Assembly: GCF_030009775.1 (NCBI RefSeq)
Contig: NZ_JASCTH010000001.1
Span: 186,001 to 250,000, forward strand
Length of the DNA stretch: 64,000 bases
Source of the DNA: Actinoplanes sandaracinus
GTDB lineage: Bacteria > Actinomycetota > Actinomycetes > Mycobacteriales > Micromonosporaceae
Reading direction: 5' to 3'
The notes beneath the pieces were generated by a model. The model was not told the origin of the DNA and did no database searches. It saw nothing but the letters and a program-made list of their open reading frames with translations. A program made the translations under genes and the position numbers. Numbering within the stretch: the stretch's first letter is position 1; each line of letters starts with the position of its first letter. Positions 25,160-33,322 of the stretch are shown here, one piece after another.

Positions 25160-25171
25160 ACCGAGCGCTGG

Positions 25172-25777
25172 TCAGCTCGTCCGCCTGAGCACGTCTAGCA
25201 GGAACCACTCGTCCTCGTGGCGCACGACGTGCTCCAGCCCGCGCGTGGCGATCAGGGCGGCGTGCGCGTTGAAGCCGTCGTAACTGCCGCCGTTCTCCCG
25301 GTCGCGGAAGTGCACCGCGACCAGGTCGCCGCCGGGCTCCAGACACGCCACCAGCCCGTCCAGCGTCGCCGTCAGATCGTCACCGGAGAGGTAGTAGAGC
25401 AGGTCACCGATGACGACCAGGTCGAACACACCGTCCGGCAGGTCGGCCGGCAGCTCGGCCCGCTCGACCCGGACGTTCGGCAGGTCGGCGGTGTTCTTCG
25501 CGGCCAGTTGCACGGCCTCGTCGACACTGTCCGTCGCGACGACCTCGTCGCAGCGCTCGGCGAGCATCCGGGTGAGCGAGCCGATCGAGGCGCCCGGCTC
25601 GTAGCAGCGGCGGTAACGCTCACGGGGCAGGCTGGCCACGGTGACCGCGAACTTGCGGCGGTCGTGCCATTTGGTGCCGATGTCCCACGGGTCGTCCTTC
25701 GCCAGGTAGAGCCCGATGAAGTGGTCCAGGGAGACGGACGTCTCCGGTGGTACGGCGTCGCCTGCTGCTCGTGTCAC
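25172..25777 (-). CDS. NodS-like SAM-dependent methyltransferase
   Basis: 201 residues from GTG 25777. The N-terminus DHFIGLYLAKDDPWDIGTKW is typical of NodS-type methyltransferases (YxxxxDPWxxxxxW). Motif I is CYEPGASIGSLTRMLAERCD, then VVATDSVDEAVQLA and FDLVVIGDLLYYLSGDDL. Glycine replacement in motif I (EPGASIG instead of ExGCGxG) occurs in this subfamily. Small-molecule or sugar methylation is likely; substrate unknown. It overlaps the upstream membrane-protein gene by four bases (GTGA), so the two are translationally coupled. Confidence 0.85.
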   Translation of the reverse strand: MTRAAGDAVPPETSVSLDHFIGLYLAKDDPWDIGTKWHDRRKFAVTVASLPRERYRRCYEPGASIGSLTRMLAERCDEVVATDSVDEAVQLAAKNTADLPNVRVERAELPADLPDGVFDLVVIGDLLYYLSGDDLTATLDGLVACLEPGGDLVAVHFRDRENGGSYDGFNAHAALIATRGLEHVVRHEDEWFLLDVLRRTS

Positions 25778-26835
25778 TCCAGCAATTCTGCCCCGTCCTG
25801 GCCGGCCGCCACCGTCAGGGTCCCGACGCCCTCGTCCGCGATCAGGTCGATGCCGCCGGTTCCGCCCGCGACGGTGAACCTGGTGCCTTTGTCCACATCC
25901 TTGTCACGGGAACCGTAGAGGACCACGGCGCCGGCTCCCCGTTGCAGAACCGCCGTGACGGGGCCCCGGCCACCGGTGCTGATCCGCCAGTCGCGGATGC
26001 CTCCGGTCATCGAGATCGGCACGACCGTGTCCTGCCGGGGCAGCGCGAGATCGAGTTCAGCGGCGCCGCCGAGCAGGTCCACCCGGCCGGCCCGGCCGCC
26101 GGTGAGGTCGATCGAGGCGGTACGGACGCCACCGCGCATCAGCACCGACCAGGTGACGTCCCGGCTGAGCACCACGTCGATCTTGCCGTTGCCGGTGCGG
26201 CCGGCCCCGTCCACGAACAGCCGTACGGTGCCGCCCTCCAGCACGGCCCGCGGTGTGACGCCGCTGCCCGCCGGGCTGGACACCTGGAACCAGCCGCCCT
26301 CGGTCTCGCCGATCCGGACGCCGAGCGTGGTGGTGCCGTCGGCCAGCTCGAAGGTGGCCGCGCCGGGCGGGGCGCCGGGCAGAGCCGGGTCGTCCGCCGA
26401 CGGGCTCGCCTCGATGGAGACCGGCGGGGCGTCCGGCGGAGCAGCCTGCGGGCCGGTCGGCGGCGCCGTGATCATCGGGCCGGCCACCAGCGACGGGGGA
26501 CGGCCGGCGTACCAGGCCATCACGCCGGCCACCAGCACCGCGGCGGCCAGCGCGGTGACCGGCTTCCAGGCGGCGACCGATCGCCAGCCGGTGCGGCGCG
26601 GCGTCCGCGGAGTGATCCTCAGTTCCAGGGTGGGCCGCTGCGATCCCCGTGCCTGCCAGGCGGGTGCGGTACGGGCGGCCTCGGCATCCTCCGTCTCGTA
26701 GTGGTCGGCGGGCGGCCCGGCCCGGTGCGGCGCGTCGGGCCAGTATCCGGTGATGTCGGGCCACTCTTTCGAGGGAGCGGCGCCGGACTCGCTCTCAGGT
26801 CCGGACTCGCGCTCAGGGACGGCAGAACTTTCCAC
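25774..26835 (-). CDS. Membrane protein with beta-helix-like extracytoplasmic domain
   Basis: 353 residues from GTG 26835, chosen because AAGGAG lies six bases upstream; the open frame continues 12 codons further without such a signal. An acidic cytoplasmic part (about 90 residues, with ITGYWPDAPHRAGPPADHYE) is followed by a membrane helix (VTALAAAVLVAGVMAWYAG), a proline-rich linker and a C-terminal strand-rich domain (SRDVTWSVLMRGGVRTASID, DLLGGAAELDLALPRQDTVV) resembling DUF4097-type beta-helices. Function unknown. Its upstream region holds a CebR-like palindrome. Confidence 0.68.
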   Translation of the reverse strand: MESSAVPERESGPESESGAAPSKEWPDITGYWPDAPHRAGPPADHYETEDAEAARTAPAWQARGSQRPTLELRITPRTPRRTGWRSVAAWKPVTALAAAVLVAGVMAWYAGRPPSLVAGPMITAPPTGPQAAPPDAPPVSIEASPSADDPALPGAPPGAATFELADGTTTLGVRIGETEGGWFQVSSPAGSGVTPRAVLEGGTVRLFVDGAGRTGNGKIDVVLSRDVTWSVLMRGGVRTASIDLTGGRAGRVDLLGGAAELDLALPRQDTVVPISMTGGIRDWRISTGGRGPVTAVLQRGAGAVVLYGSRDKDVDKGTRFTVAGGTGGIDLIADEGVGTLTVAAGQDGAELLE

Positions 26836-26901
26836 GTTGTTCTCCTTGAAGGGCACGGAGACTCCGCACACCGGTACGGAGGTGAAGCCGCTTCAGTTCA
26901 A

Positions 26902-26926
26902 AGGGAGCGCTCCCAAAAAATTGGGA
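26902..26926 (-). promoter_or_regulatory. CebR-like operator plus an overlapping palindrome
   Basis: GGGAGCGCTCCC at 26903-26914 is a perfect palindrome and matches the CebR/LacI-family box TGGGAGCGCTCCCA at 13 of 14 positions when flanks are counted. A second inverted repeat, TCCCAA-AAAA-TTGGGA (26911-26926), overlaps it. The site is 67 bases upstream of the membrane-protein start and 95 bases before the AbfB gene, so it may control either or both. CebR controls cello-oligosaccharide genes in Streptomyces; here the regulator is unknown. Confidence 0.55.
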
Positions 26927-27021
26927 CATCGTTACCACTTGCCCTCACATGCCCCGAGCGTGTAGATCCTTATCGAATCCTTAAGCGGTTCTATGTGAAC
27001 GTTCCCCCAGAAAGCGAATAG

Positions 27022-27942
27022 ATGCCGGAAGACGACACCCGTAGCGGTCTGCGGGTCGGCGGCTGGATCCCGCCGTATGCACCCGGCGGTAACCCCGCCG
27101 CGCCGATCCGGCCCACCGTCAGACCCGCCCCGAACGCGCCCCGTAATCGCGACGCGTTCCCCCGCCTCCGCGGTGAGGGCTCGATGCGCCCCCGCCTGGT
27201 CCTCGCCGCCGCACTCTGCCTAGCCTGCGCGGCCACCGCGGCGATAGCCGTCATCCTCGACTCCGGCCGGAGCCCCGAACCGGTCGCCGCCGAGTTCACC
27301 TTCCCCGCCGGAGCCGCACCGCAGCCGCCCCTGACACCCGACCTGGGCTCGACGAACGCTCCGGCCAGTGTGGAACCGTCACCGCCGCCGAGCGCGGCGG
27401 CGGCGATCACCACCACCCCGGCGCGGGCCTACTCGTCACCGCCGCCGAGATCTCCGGCAGCCACTCGCACCACCGTCGCACCGACGAGGACGGCCACCAC
27501 CGAGCCGGTGACGCTGACGGTCGGATCGACGGCCGGGCTGGAATCAGCCGACCACCCCGGGCAACGCCTCCGGCATCGCAACTTCCGGGGACGCCTGGAC
27601 CCGATCGGGCCGGCGAGCAGCGCCGGCGACCGGGCCGACTCAGGGTTTCGGGTACGCTCCGGGCTCGCCGGCTCCGGCTGCGTCTCACTCGAATCCGTGA
27701 ACTTCGCCGGATATTTCGTCCGGCATCGAAACTTCGAAATACGTCTCGAACGGAACGACGGATCACCGCTATTCCAGCAGGACGCGACTTTCTGTCCGGT
27801 GACGATTCGTCAAGGCGCCGCACTGGCGTTGCGTTCCACCAATTACCCGCAGCACCATGTCGTCGCCGCCGACCAGTGGCTGAGGCTCGCGCAGACCTCC
27901 GCCGAGCACGCGACGGCCTTCACGCCGCGCCCTGCGCTCTGA
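27022..27942 (+). CDS. Membrane-anchored AbfB (CBM42) domain protein
   Basis: 306 residues: a proline-rich cytoplasmic N-terminus, one membrane helix (RLVLAAALCLACAATAAIAV), a long P/S/T linker and a C-terminal arabinofuranosidase-B-type domain. Its repeated motif appears as GLESADHPGQRLRHRNFRGR and SLESVNFAGYFVRHRNFEIR, then FCPVTIRQG, ALRSTNYPQHHVV, the three-fold beta-trefoil pattern of CBM42. It should bind arabinose side chains of arabinoxylan or, in this phylum, arabinogalactan. There is no catalytic domain. A terminator follows, and the GH42/sugar transport operon lies on the other side. Confidence 0.82.
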   Translation: MPEDDTRSGLRVGGWIPPYAPGGNPAAPIRPTVRPAPNAPRNRDAFPRLRGEGSMRPRLVLAAALCLACAATAAIAVILDSGRSPEPVAAEFTFPAGAAPQPPLTPDLGSTNAPASVEPSPPPSAAAAITTTPARAYSSPPPRSPAATRTTVAPTRTATTEPVTLTVGSTAGLESADHPGQRLRHRNFRGRLDPIGPASSAGDRADSGFRVRSGLAGSGCVSLESVNFAGYFVRHRNFEIRLERNDGSPLFQQDATFCPVTIRQGAALALRSTNYPQHHVVAADQWLRLAQTSAEHATAFTPRPAL

Positions 27943-27990
27943 CCGACCCCGCGCCCTGATCGGCCCCACACTCGGATCGGCCCCACACTC

Positions 27991-28029
27991 TGATCGGCCC
28001 CGGCTGGCCCATCCAGCCGGGGCCGATCA
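27991..28029. terminator. Very strong bidirectional hairpin
   Basis: A perfect 17-bp stem (TGATCGGCCCCGGCTGG) with a 5-nt loop separates the convergent AbfB and GH42 genes. Two partial copies of its left arm (GATCGGCCCCACACTC) precede it from about 27957. Confidence 0.9.
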
Positions 28030-28081
28030 GGCCCTCACCCCTGAGGCAACGCATCGGCGAAGGTTTCGACCACTGCAGGTG

Positions 28082-30073
28082 CTAGCCCCGGTGGAGGACC
28101 ACCACACCACGCGGTTCGAGGATCCCGGCTCCCGGCAGGGCGCTGACATCCACCGCCTCGTCGGTCCGGTTGATCAGGAACCAGTGGTCGCCGCGGATCG
28201 CCAGTTCCACCCGGCCGCCCCACTCGGGCGGCAGCTCACCGGTCACCCCGGCCGGGCCGAGCAGCTCCGGCAGCAGCGCGGCGAGCCCGTCCGGGCCGAG
28301 ACGGGTGGAGACGTACGCCGCAGACCCGGAGCCCACCTCGCGGCGGGTGACCGCCGCCCGCTCCGCCTGCTCCCCCGTCTTGTAATGGGCCAGCACCTCG
28401 ACGTCGTCGCCCACGTCGATCCGGTCGGTCCAGAGGGAACCGGTCGTGCCGTTGTCCAGTTCGACGCTCTCGTCGTCGAGCAGCGGCCCGAACTCCTCGA
28501 TCCGGATGCCCAGCAGGTCGCGCAGCGCCCCCGGGTACCCGCCCAGCCAGATGTGGTCGTTCTCGTCCACGATTCCGGAGAAGTACGTGGTGACCAGGTG
28601 CCCGCCGCCGGCCACGAAGTCCCGCAGCCGGTCCGCGAGGGCCGCCGGGACGACGTGCAGGATCGGCGCGATCAGCAGCCGGTACTCCTGGAGCGGACCG
28701 TCGGCCGGCAGCACGTCCGCGCGGATCCCGGCGTCGAGCAGCGCCGTGTACCAGTCCAGCGCCTCCTGCGGGTAGTTGAGCCGGTCGGTCGGGTGCGAGT
28801 CGTGCTCGGCCACCCACCACGACTCCCAGTCGTGGATGATGCCGACGTCCGCGCGGCGACGGTGCGAGCCGGCGACGGGCGCCAGCTCGTGCAGCCGCTC
28901 CCCCAGCCGGGCCACGGCCCGGAACAGGTCGCTGTCGGTCCCGGCGTGCGGCAGCATCGCCGAGTGGTACTTCTCCGCGCCGGCCTTCGACTGCCGCCAC
29001 TGGAAGAAGCAGACCGCGTCGGCGCCGTGCGCGACATGGGTGAGCGAGTCGCGGGCCAGCTCGCCCGGCTTCTTCGCCACGTTGACCGGCTGCCAGTTGA
29101 CCGCGCTGGTGGAGTGCTCCATCAGGAACCACGGCCGGCCGCCGGCGATGTTGCCGGTCAGGTTGGCCGAGAAGGAGAGCTCGTCACGGGCCTGCGGGCC
29201 GGGCAGCACGTAGTGGTCGTTGGAGACGAAGTCGACCTCGCCCGCCCAGTCGGCGTAGTTCATCGGCTTCTGCTGGCCCATCACCATGAAGTTCGTGGTG
29301 ACCGGCACCTCCGGGGTCAGTTCCCGGAGCAGGTCCCGTTCGGCGCGCAGGTGATCCTTCAGCGCGTCCGAGGAGAACCGTTTGAAGTCGAGCTGCTGGG
29401 TCGGGTTCGGGTGGGAGGCTGCCAGCCTGGGCGGCAGGATCTCCTCGAAGTCGTCGTAGCGCTGCGACCAGAACGCGGTGCCCCACGCGTGGTTGAGCGC
29501 TTCGACGGTGCCGTACCGGTGGCGCAGCCAGATCCGGAAGGCCGCCGCCGCGTCGTCGGAGTAGTCGTAGACGTTGTGGCAGCCCAGTTCGTTGTTGACG
29601 TGCCAGGCCACCAGGGCCGGGTGGTCGCCGTACCGGGTGGCCAGCTCGCGGACCAGGCGCAGCGCGTGCTCCCGGAAGACCGGCGAGGTCGGGCGCCAGT
29701 GCTGGCGGGCGCCCGGCCACAGGGTCTCACCGGTCCGGGTGACCGGCAGGATCTCCGGATGCTCGCGGGTCAGCCAGGGCGGCGGGGAGGCGGTGGCGGT
29801 GGCCAGGTCGACCGAGATGCCGCCCGCGTGGAGCAGGTCCATCACCTCGTCCAGCCAGGTGAAGTCGAACTCTCCGGCCCGCGGCTCCAGCCGGGCCCAG
29901 GAGAAGATGGCGAGGGAGACGATGGTGACGCCGGCCTCACGCATCGCGCGTACGTCGTCGTCCCAGACCTCGCGTGGCCATTGGTCGGGGTTGTAGTCGG
30001 CGCCGAATTCCAGACGCGCCGATCCGGCGCGGCGAAGCCAGCGCCGGATCGGCAGTTCGTTGCTCAGAGTCAT
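28082..30073 (-). CDS. Beta-galactosidase, glycoside hydrolase family 42
   Basis: 663 residues. FGADYNPDQWPREVWDDDVR and VSLAIFSWARLEPRAGEFDF at the N-terminus are GH42 hallmarks. The acid/base is Glu162 (AWHVNNELGCHN) and the nucleophile Glu319 (FLMEHSTSAVNWQ). A trimerisation domain and a small C-terminal domain follow. No signal peptide, so it acts on imported galactosides in the cytoplasm. It is the last gene of the uptake operon and overlaps the binding-protein gene by four bases (ATGA). Expression is probably under the LacI regulator across the divergent operators. Confidence 0.93.
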   Translation of the reverse strand: MTLSNELPIRRWLRRAGSARLEFGADYNPDQWPREVWDDDVRAMREAGVTIVSLAIFSWARLEPRAGEFDFTWLDEVMDLLHAGGISVDLATATASPPPWLTREHPEILPVTRTGETLWPGARQHWRPTSPVFREHALRLVRELATRYGDHPALVAWHVNNELGCHNVYDYSDDAAAAFRIWLRHRYGTVEALNHAWGTAFWSQRYDDFEEILPPRLAASHPNPTQQLDFKRFSSDALKDHLRAERDLLRELTPEVPVTTNFMVMGQQKPMNYADWAGEVDFVSNDHYVLPGPQARDELSFSANLTGNIAGGRPWFLMEHSTSAVNWQPVNVAKKPGELARDSLTHVAHGADAVCFFQWRQSKAGAEKYHSAMLPHAGTDSDLFRAVARLGERLHELAPVAGSHRRRADVGIIHDWESWWVAEHDSHPTDRLNYPQEALDWYTALLDAGIRADVLPADGPLQEYRLLIAPILHVVPAALADRLRDFVAGGGHLVTTYFSGIVDENDHIWLGGYPGALRDLLGIRIEEFGPLLDDESVELDNGTTGSLWTDRIDVGDDVEVLAHYKTGEQAERAAVTRREVGSGSAAYVSTRLGPDGLAALLPELLGPAGVTGELPPEWGGRVELAIRGDHWFLINRTDEAVDVSALPGAGILEPRGVVVLHRG

Positions 30074-31410
30074 TTAACTGTGAAGCCCTGTTCCTGGCCG
30101 TACTTGACCGACGCTTCCTGCCAGGACTTCAGCCCGTCCTGCAGGGTTCCCTGCCCGATGTAGGCCTTGCCGACCGTGTCGCCGTAGATGCTGTTGGCGT
30201 ACACCTGGAAGGGCAGGTACGACCAGCCGGAGACGACCTGCCCGGCGGACGCGGCGAGAACCTCGTTGACCTTCTGCCCGCCGAAGTACGGGAACTCCTT
30301 GCTCAGGAACTCCGGCGCGTTGAGCTCGGCGTTGGTGGCCGGGAAGGCGCCGTTGTCGACCCGGCTCTTCGCACCCTCACCGATGGCGGCGTACTTCAGG
30401 AACCCGTACGCCAGGGTCTTGTTGGTGCTCTTGTCCGGGATCGCCAGGGAGCTGCCGCCGTTCTCGGCGGTGGACTTGCCACCGGCCTCCCACTGCGGCA
30501 TCGGCGCGACCCGCCACTTGCCGTTCGCGGCCTTCGCGCCGGACTCCAGGTTGCTCGGCATCCAGGCGCCGGTGACCAGGCTGGCGATGGTGCCGTCGCC
30601 GAGGCCCTTGTACCACTCGTCGGTCCAGCCGACGACCGGCGAGAGCAGCTTGCCGTCAATCAGCTTCTGCCACTGGGCGGCGAACTTCTGGGTGCCGGCG
30701 TCGGCGAAGTTGACCGTGACATCAGTGCCCTTGACCGTGTACGGCTTGCCGCCGGCCTGCCAGATGAGGCTGGTGGTGAACCCGGCGTCGCCGGAGTCGC
30801 TGGTGATGTACGACTTGGCGTCGGCCTTGTGCAGCTTCTCGGCGGCCGCCGCGTACTCCTCCCAGGTCGTCGGCACCGCGATCTGGTGCTTGTCGAAGAC
30901 CTCTTTGTTGTAGAAGAGAGCCATCGGGCCGGAGTCGATCGGGAACCCGTAGATCTTGCCGCTCGAGCGCACCGCGTTCCAGGTGCCCTTGGTGAACGTG
31001 CTCTCCAGGGACGCCGCGCCGTACGTGTTCAGGTCGGCCACCGACTTGACCAGCGCGAACTGCGGCAGCGCGTAGTACTCGATCTGCGCCACGTCCGGCA
31101 GGCCGGTGCCGGCCGCGATCGCGTTCTGCAGAGCCGTGTACTGGTCGTTGCCCTGGCCCGCGTTGACCAGCTTGACCTTGACCTTCGGGTACTTGACCTG
31201 GAAGTCGGCGACGACCTTGGTGAGCGTGGTGTCCCACGCCCAGACGGTCAGCTCGCCGCCGGCGGTGAGAGCGGCCTGCACGTCCGCGTCGGAGACGGTG
31301 GTGGCGGCGGCGCCACCGGCCTCCGGGTCGTCGGCGTTCGAACAGCCGGTGGCCAGCAAAGTTATCGACAACGCGGCGCCCACGAGCGCGCGCCGGCGGG
31401 TGATCATCAT
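30070..31410 (-). CDS. ABC transporter sugar-binding lipoprotein
   Basis: 446 residues, of the usual length for CUT1-type binding proteins. Lipobox LLATGC (Cys 23). Family motifs: GELTVWAWDTTLTKVVADFQ, GTGLPDVAQIEYYALPQFA, FPIDSGPMALFYNKEVFDKH and VPTTWEEYAAAAEKL. It captures an oligosaccharide outside the membrane and delivers it to the two permeases encoded upstream. The presence of GH42 in the same unit suggests a beta-galactoside. ATG 31410 is followed by a second ATG at 31407; GGGAC upstream could serve either. Confidence 0.93.
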   Translation of the reverse strand: MMITRRRALVGAALSITLLATGCSNADDPEAGGAAATTVSDADVQAALTAGGELTVWAWDTTLTKVVADFQVKYPKVKVKLVNAGQGNDQYTALQNAIAAGTGLPDVAQIEYYALPQFALVKSVADLNTYGAASLESTFTKGTWNAVRSSGKIYGFPIDSGPMALFYNKEVFDKHQIAVPTTWEEYAAAAEKLHKADAKSYITSDSGDAGFTTSLIWQAGGKPYTVKGTDVTVNFADAGTQKFAAQWQKLIDGKLLSPVVGWTDEWYKGLGDGTIASLVTGAWMPSNLESGAKAANGKWRVAPMPQWEAGGKSTAENGGSSLAIPDKSTNKTLAYGFLKYAAIGEGAKSRVDNGAFPATNAELNAPEFLSKEFPYFGGQKVNEVLAASAGQVVSGWSYLPFQVYANSIYGDTVGKAYIGQGTLQDGLKSWQEASVKYGQEQGFTVK

Positions 31411-31439
31411 GACGCTGTCCCTTCAGGGGGTGGGGAGAT

Positions 31440-32357
31440 TTACTGCTTGACGCTTCCCGCGGCCAGACCTGACTGCCAGTAACGCTGGAGCAGCAGGAAG
31501 GCCACGGCGAGCGGCACGATGGTGAGCAGGGAACCGGTGATCACGAGGTTGAAGACCACCTCTCCACCGACCGTGTTGGCCTGCCGTGTCCACGTGTACA
31601 GGCCGAGAGTCAGCGGGTAGAGCTCGGAGTCCTTCAGCATGATCAGCGGGAGGAAGAAGTTGTTCCAGGTGGCGACGATGTTGAACAGCAGGACGGTCAC
31701 CAGGCCGGGCGCGAGCAGCGGCAGCGAGAGCTTGAAGAAGCTGCGGAACTCACCCGACCCATCCACCCGGGCCGACTCCAGGATCTCGTTGGGCACGGCA
31801 TCGGTGGCGTACGTCCACATCAGGTAGAGGCCGAACGGCGACACCAGCGACGGGATGATGATCGCCCACGGGGTGTCGGTGAGCCCCATCTTGGAGAACA
31901 TCAGGAACGTCGGGACGGCGAGCGCGGTCGGCGGGACCGCGATGCCACCCAGGACCACGGCGAAGACCGCCCGCCGGCCCAGGAAGTCGAACTTGGCCAG
32001 CCCGTACCCGGCCAGCGCCGCCAGCAGCGTGGCGCCGCCGGCTCCGACCAGGACGTACAGCAACGTGTTGAGCAGCCAGCGCCCGAAGATGCCGTCCTGG
32101 TAGGTGAAGGTGTCGGCGATGTTGTCGAAGAGCGCGAAGTCGCCGGAGAACCAGAGCCCGAACGTGCTGAGCAGGTCCTCCTGGGACTTGGTCGCGCTGA
32201 TCAGCAGCCAGGCCAGCGGAAGGATCGTGTAGATCAGCATCACACCGGTGACGGCCGTCAGGGTGACGCTGCGTTTGCGCTGCTTGCGGCCCGGCCGCGG
32301 CACCACGGGGCGGACCGGACGGCGCGCCGCCGCCCGGATGGTGGGCGTGGCGGTCAT
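31440..32357 (-). CDS. ABC sugar transporter permease, MalG type
   Basis: 305 residues with six membrane segments. The EAA loop is EILESARVDGSGEFRSFFKL followed by SLPLLAPGLVTVLLF, which contacts the ATPase. A basic N-terminal extension (RPVRPVVPRPGRKQRKRS) precedes the first helix. Start ATG 32357 shares its base with the preceding gene's stop (TGATG). No ATPase gene is in the operon, so a shared MsiK-type ATPase elsewhere is expected, as usual for actinobacterial CUT1 systems. Confidence 0.93.
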   Translation of the reverse strand: MTATPTIRAAARRPVRPVVPRPGRKQRKRSVTLTAVTGVMLIYTILPLAWLLISATKSQEDLLSTFGLWFSGDFALFDNIADTFTYQDGIFGRWLLNTLLYVLVGAGGATLLAALAGYGLAKFDFLGRRAVFAVVLGGIAVPPTALAVPTFLMFSKMGLTDTPWAIIIPSLVSPFGLYLMWTYATDAVPNEILESARVDGSGEFRSFFKLSLPLLAPGLVTVLLFNIVATWNNFFLPLIMLKDSELYPLTLGLYTWTRQANTVGGEVVFNLVITGSLLTIVPLAVAFLLLQRYWQSGLAAGSVKQ

Positions 32358-33226
32358 CAGGCCACCCCTTTCAGGGAACGGCGCTGGAAGACGTACGCCA
32401 CGATCATCGTCGCCACGCCCATGATGAGGGCGATCGTCGCCGAGTAGTTGATCTGCTGCCCCAGGAAGGACAGCTGGAACGCGTAGACGTTCGGCGTGAA
32501 GTAGGTGGTGATCGAGTTCGGCGCCAGGCTGTCCAGGATCTGCGGCTCGTTGAAGAGCTGGAAGCTGCCGACGATCGAGAAGATGGTGGCGACGACCAGG
32601 GGACCCCGCAGCGCCGGCAGCTTGATCGCCCGGATGATCCGGAACTGGCCGGCCCCGTCGATGGCCGCGGCCTCGTAGAGCGCGGTGTCCACGACCCGCA
32701 GCCCGGAGTACAGAATGAGCATGTTGTAGCCGATGAACTCCCAGGTCACGATGTTGCCGATGCTGGTCAGGATGTGGTCGGGCGAGAGGGGTTCGGGCAG
32801 CGTGACGCCGAACGCCTCGTTGAGGTTGCCGACCAGACCGAACCGCGTGCTGTAAAGGAAGCCCCACATCAGGCAGCCCACGACGGCGGGCACCGCGTAG
32901 GGCAGGAAGATCGCTACCCGGAAGAACCCGGAGCCGTAGAGCCGCCCGCTGTCGATGGCGAGCGCCACCAGAAGCGCCAGCCCCAGCATGATCGGCACCT
33001 GGACGGCCAGGAAGAGCGTGACTCTGCTCAGCGCCTCCCAGAACTGCGGATCACTCAATGCCTTGGTGTAGTTCTCCAGGCCCACGAAACTGGTGCCGCC
33101 GACCAGGCGGGTGCGGAACACGCTGAGGTACGCCGAGTAGCCGATCGGCGCGAGGAACACCAGCGCGAACACCGCCAGGAACGGACCGGTGAACTGCCAC
33201 CCGATCCATGAACGCCGGGTCACCAT
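32357..33226 (-). CDS. ABC sugar transporter permease, MalF type
   Basis: 289 residues, six membrane segments (first: GPFLAVFALVFLAPIGYSAY). The EAA loop is YEAAAIDGAGQFRIIRAIKL followed by PALRGPLVVATIFS. It pairs with the MalG-type permease. GAGGAGG immediately upstream of ATG 33226 is a good ribosome-binding site. It is the first gene of the operon, directly after the two LacI-type operators; permeases precede the binding protein, the reverse of the common order. Confidence 0.93.
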   Translation of the reverse strand: MVTRRSWIGWQFTGPFLAVFALVFLAPIGYSAYLSVFRTRLVGGTSFVGLENYTKALSDPQFWEALSRVTLFLAVQVPIMLGLALLVALAIDSGRLYGSGFFRVAIFLPYAVPAVVGCLMWGFLYSTRFGLVGNLNEAFGVTLPEPLSPDHILTSIGNIVTWEFIGYNMLILYSGLRVVDTALYEAAAIDGAGQFRIIRAIKLPALRGPLVVATIFSIVGSFQLFNEPQILDSLAPNSITTYFTPNVYAFQLSFLGQQINYSATIALIMGVATMIVAYVFQRRSLKGVA

Positions 33227-33240
33227 TGCCCTCCTCGTCG

Positions 33241-33281
33241 GATGTTTACGTAAACATCTACGCCATGTTTACGTAAACATG
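33241..33281. promoter_or_regulatory. Two 18-bp LacI-type operators
   Basis: GATGTTTACGTAAACATC (33241-33258) and CATGTTTACGTAAACATG (33264-33281) are both perfect palindromes with the same 16-bp core, centred 23 bases apart, about two helical turns. They lie between the permease and the LacI-family gene. A TATAGT -10-like hexamer at 33289-33294 puts the second operator over the regulator's -35 region, so autorepression plus repression of the sugar operon is likely. Confidence 0.85.
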
Positions 33282-33322
33282 ACTGCCGTATAGTGGCACG
33301 GGCCACAAATCACGGTCAAGGA

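Noticed and set aside
28079..30163. Long plus-strand open frame of 694 codons
   Set aside because: Antisense of the GH42 gene, which has catalytic motifs and operon context.
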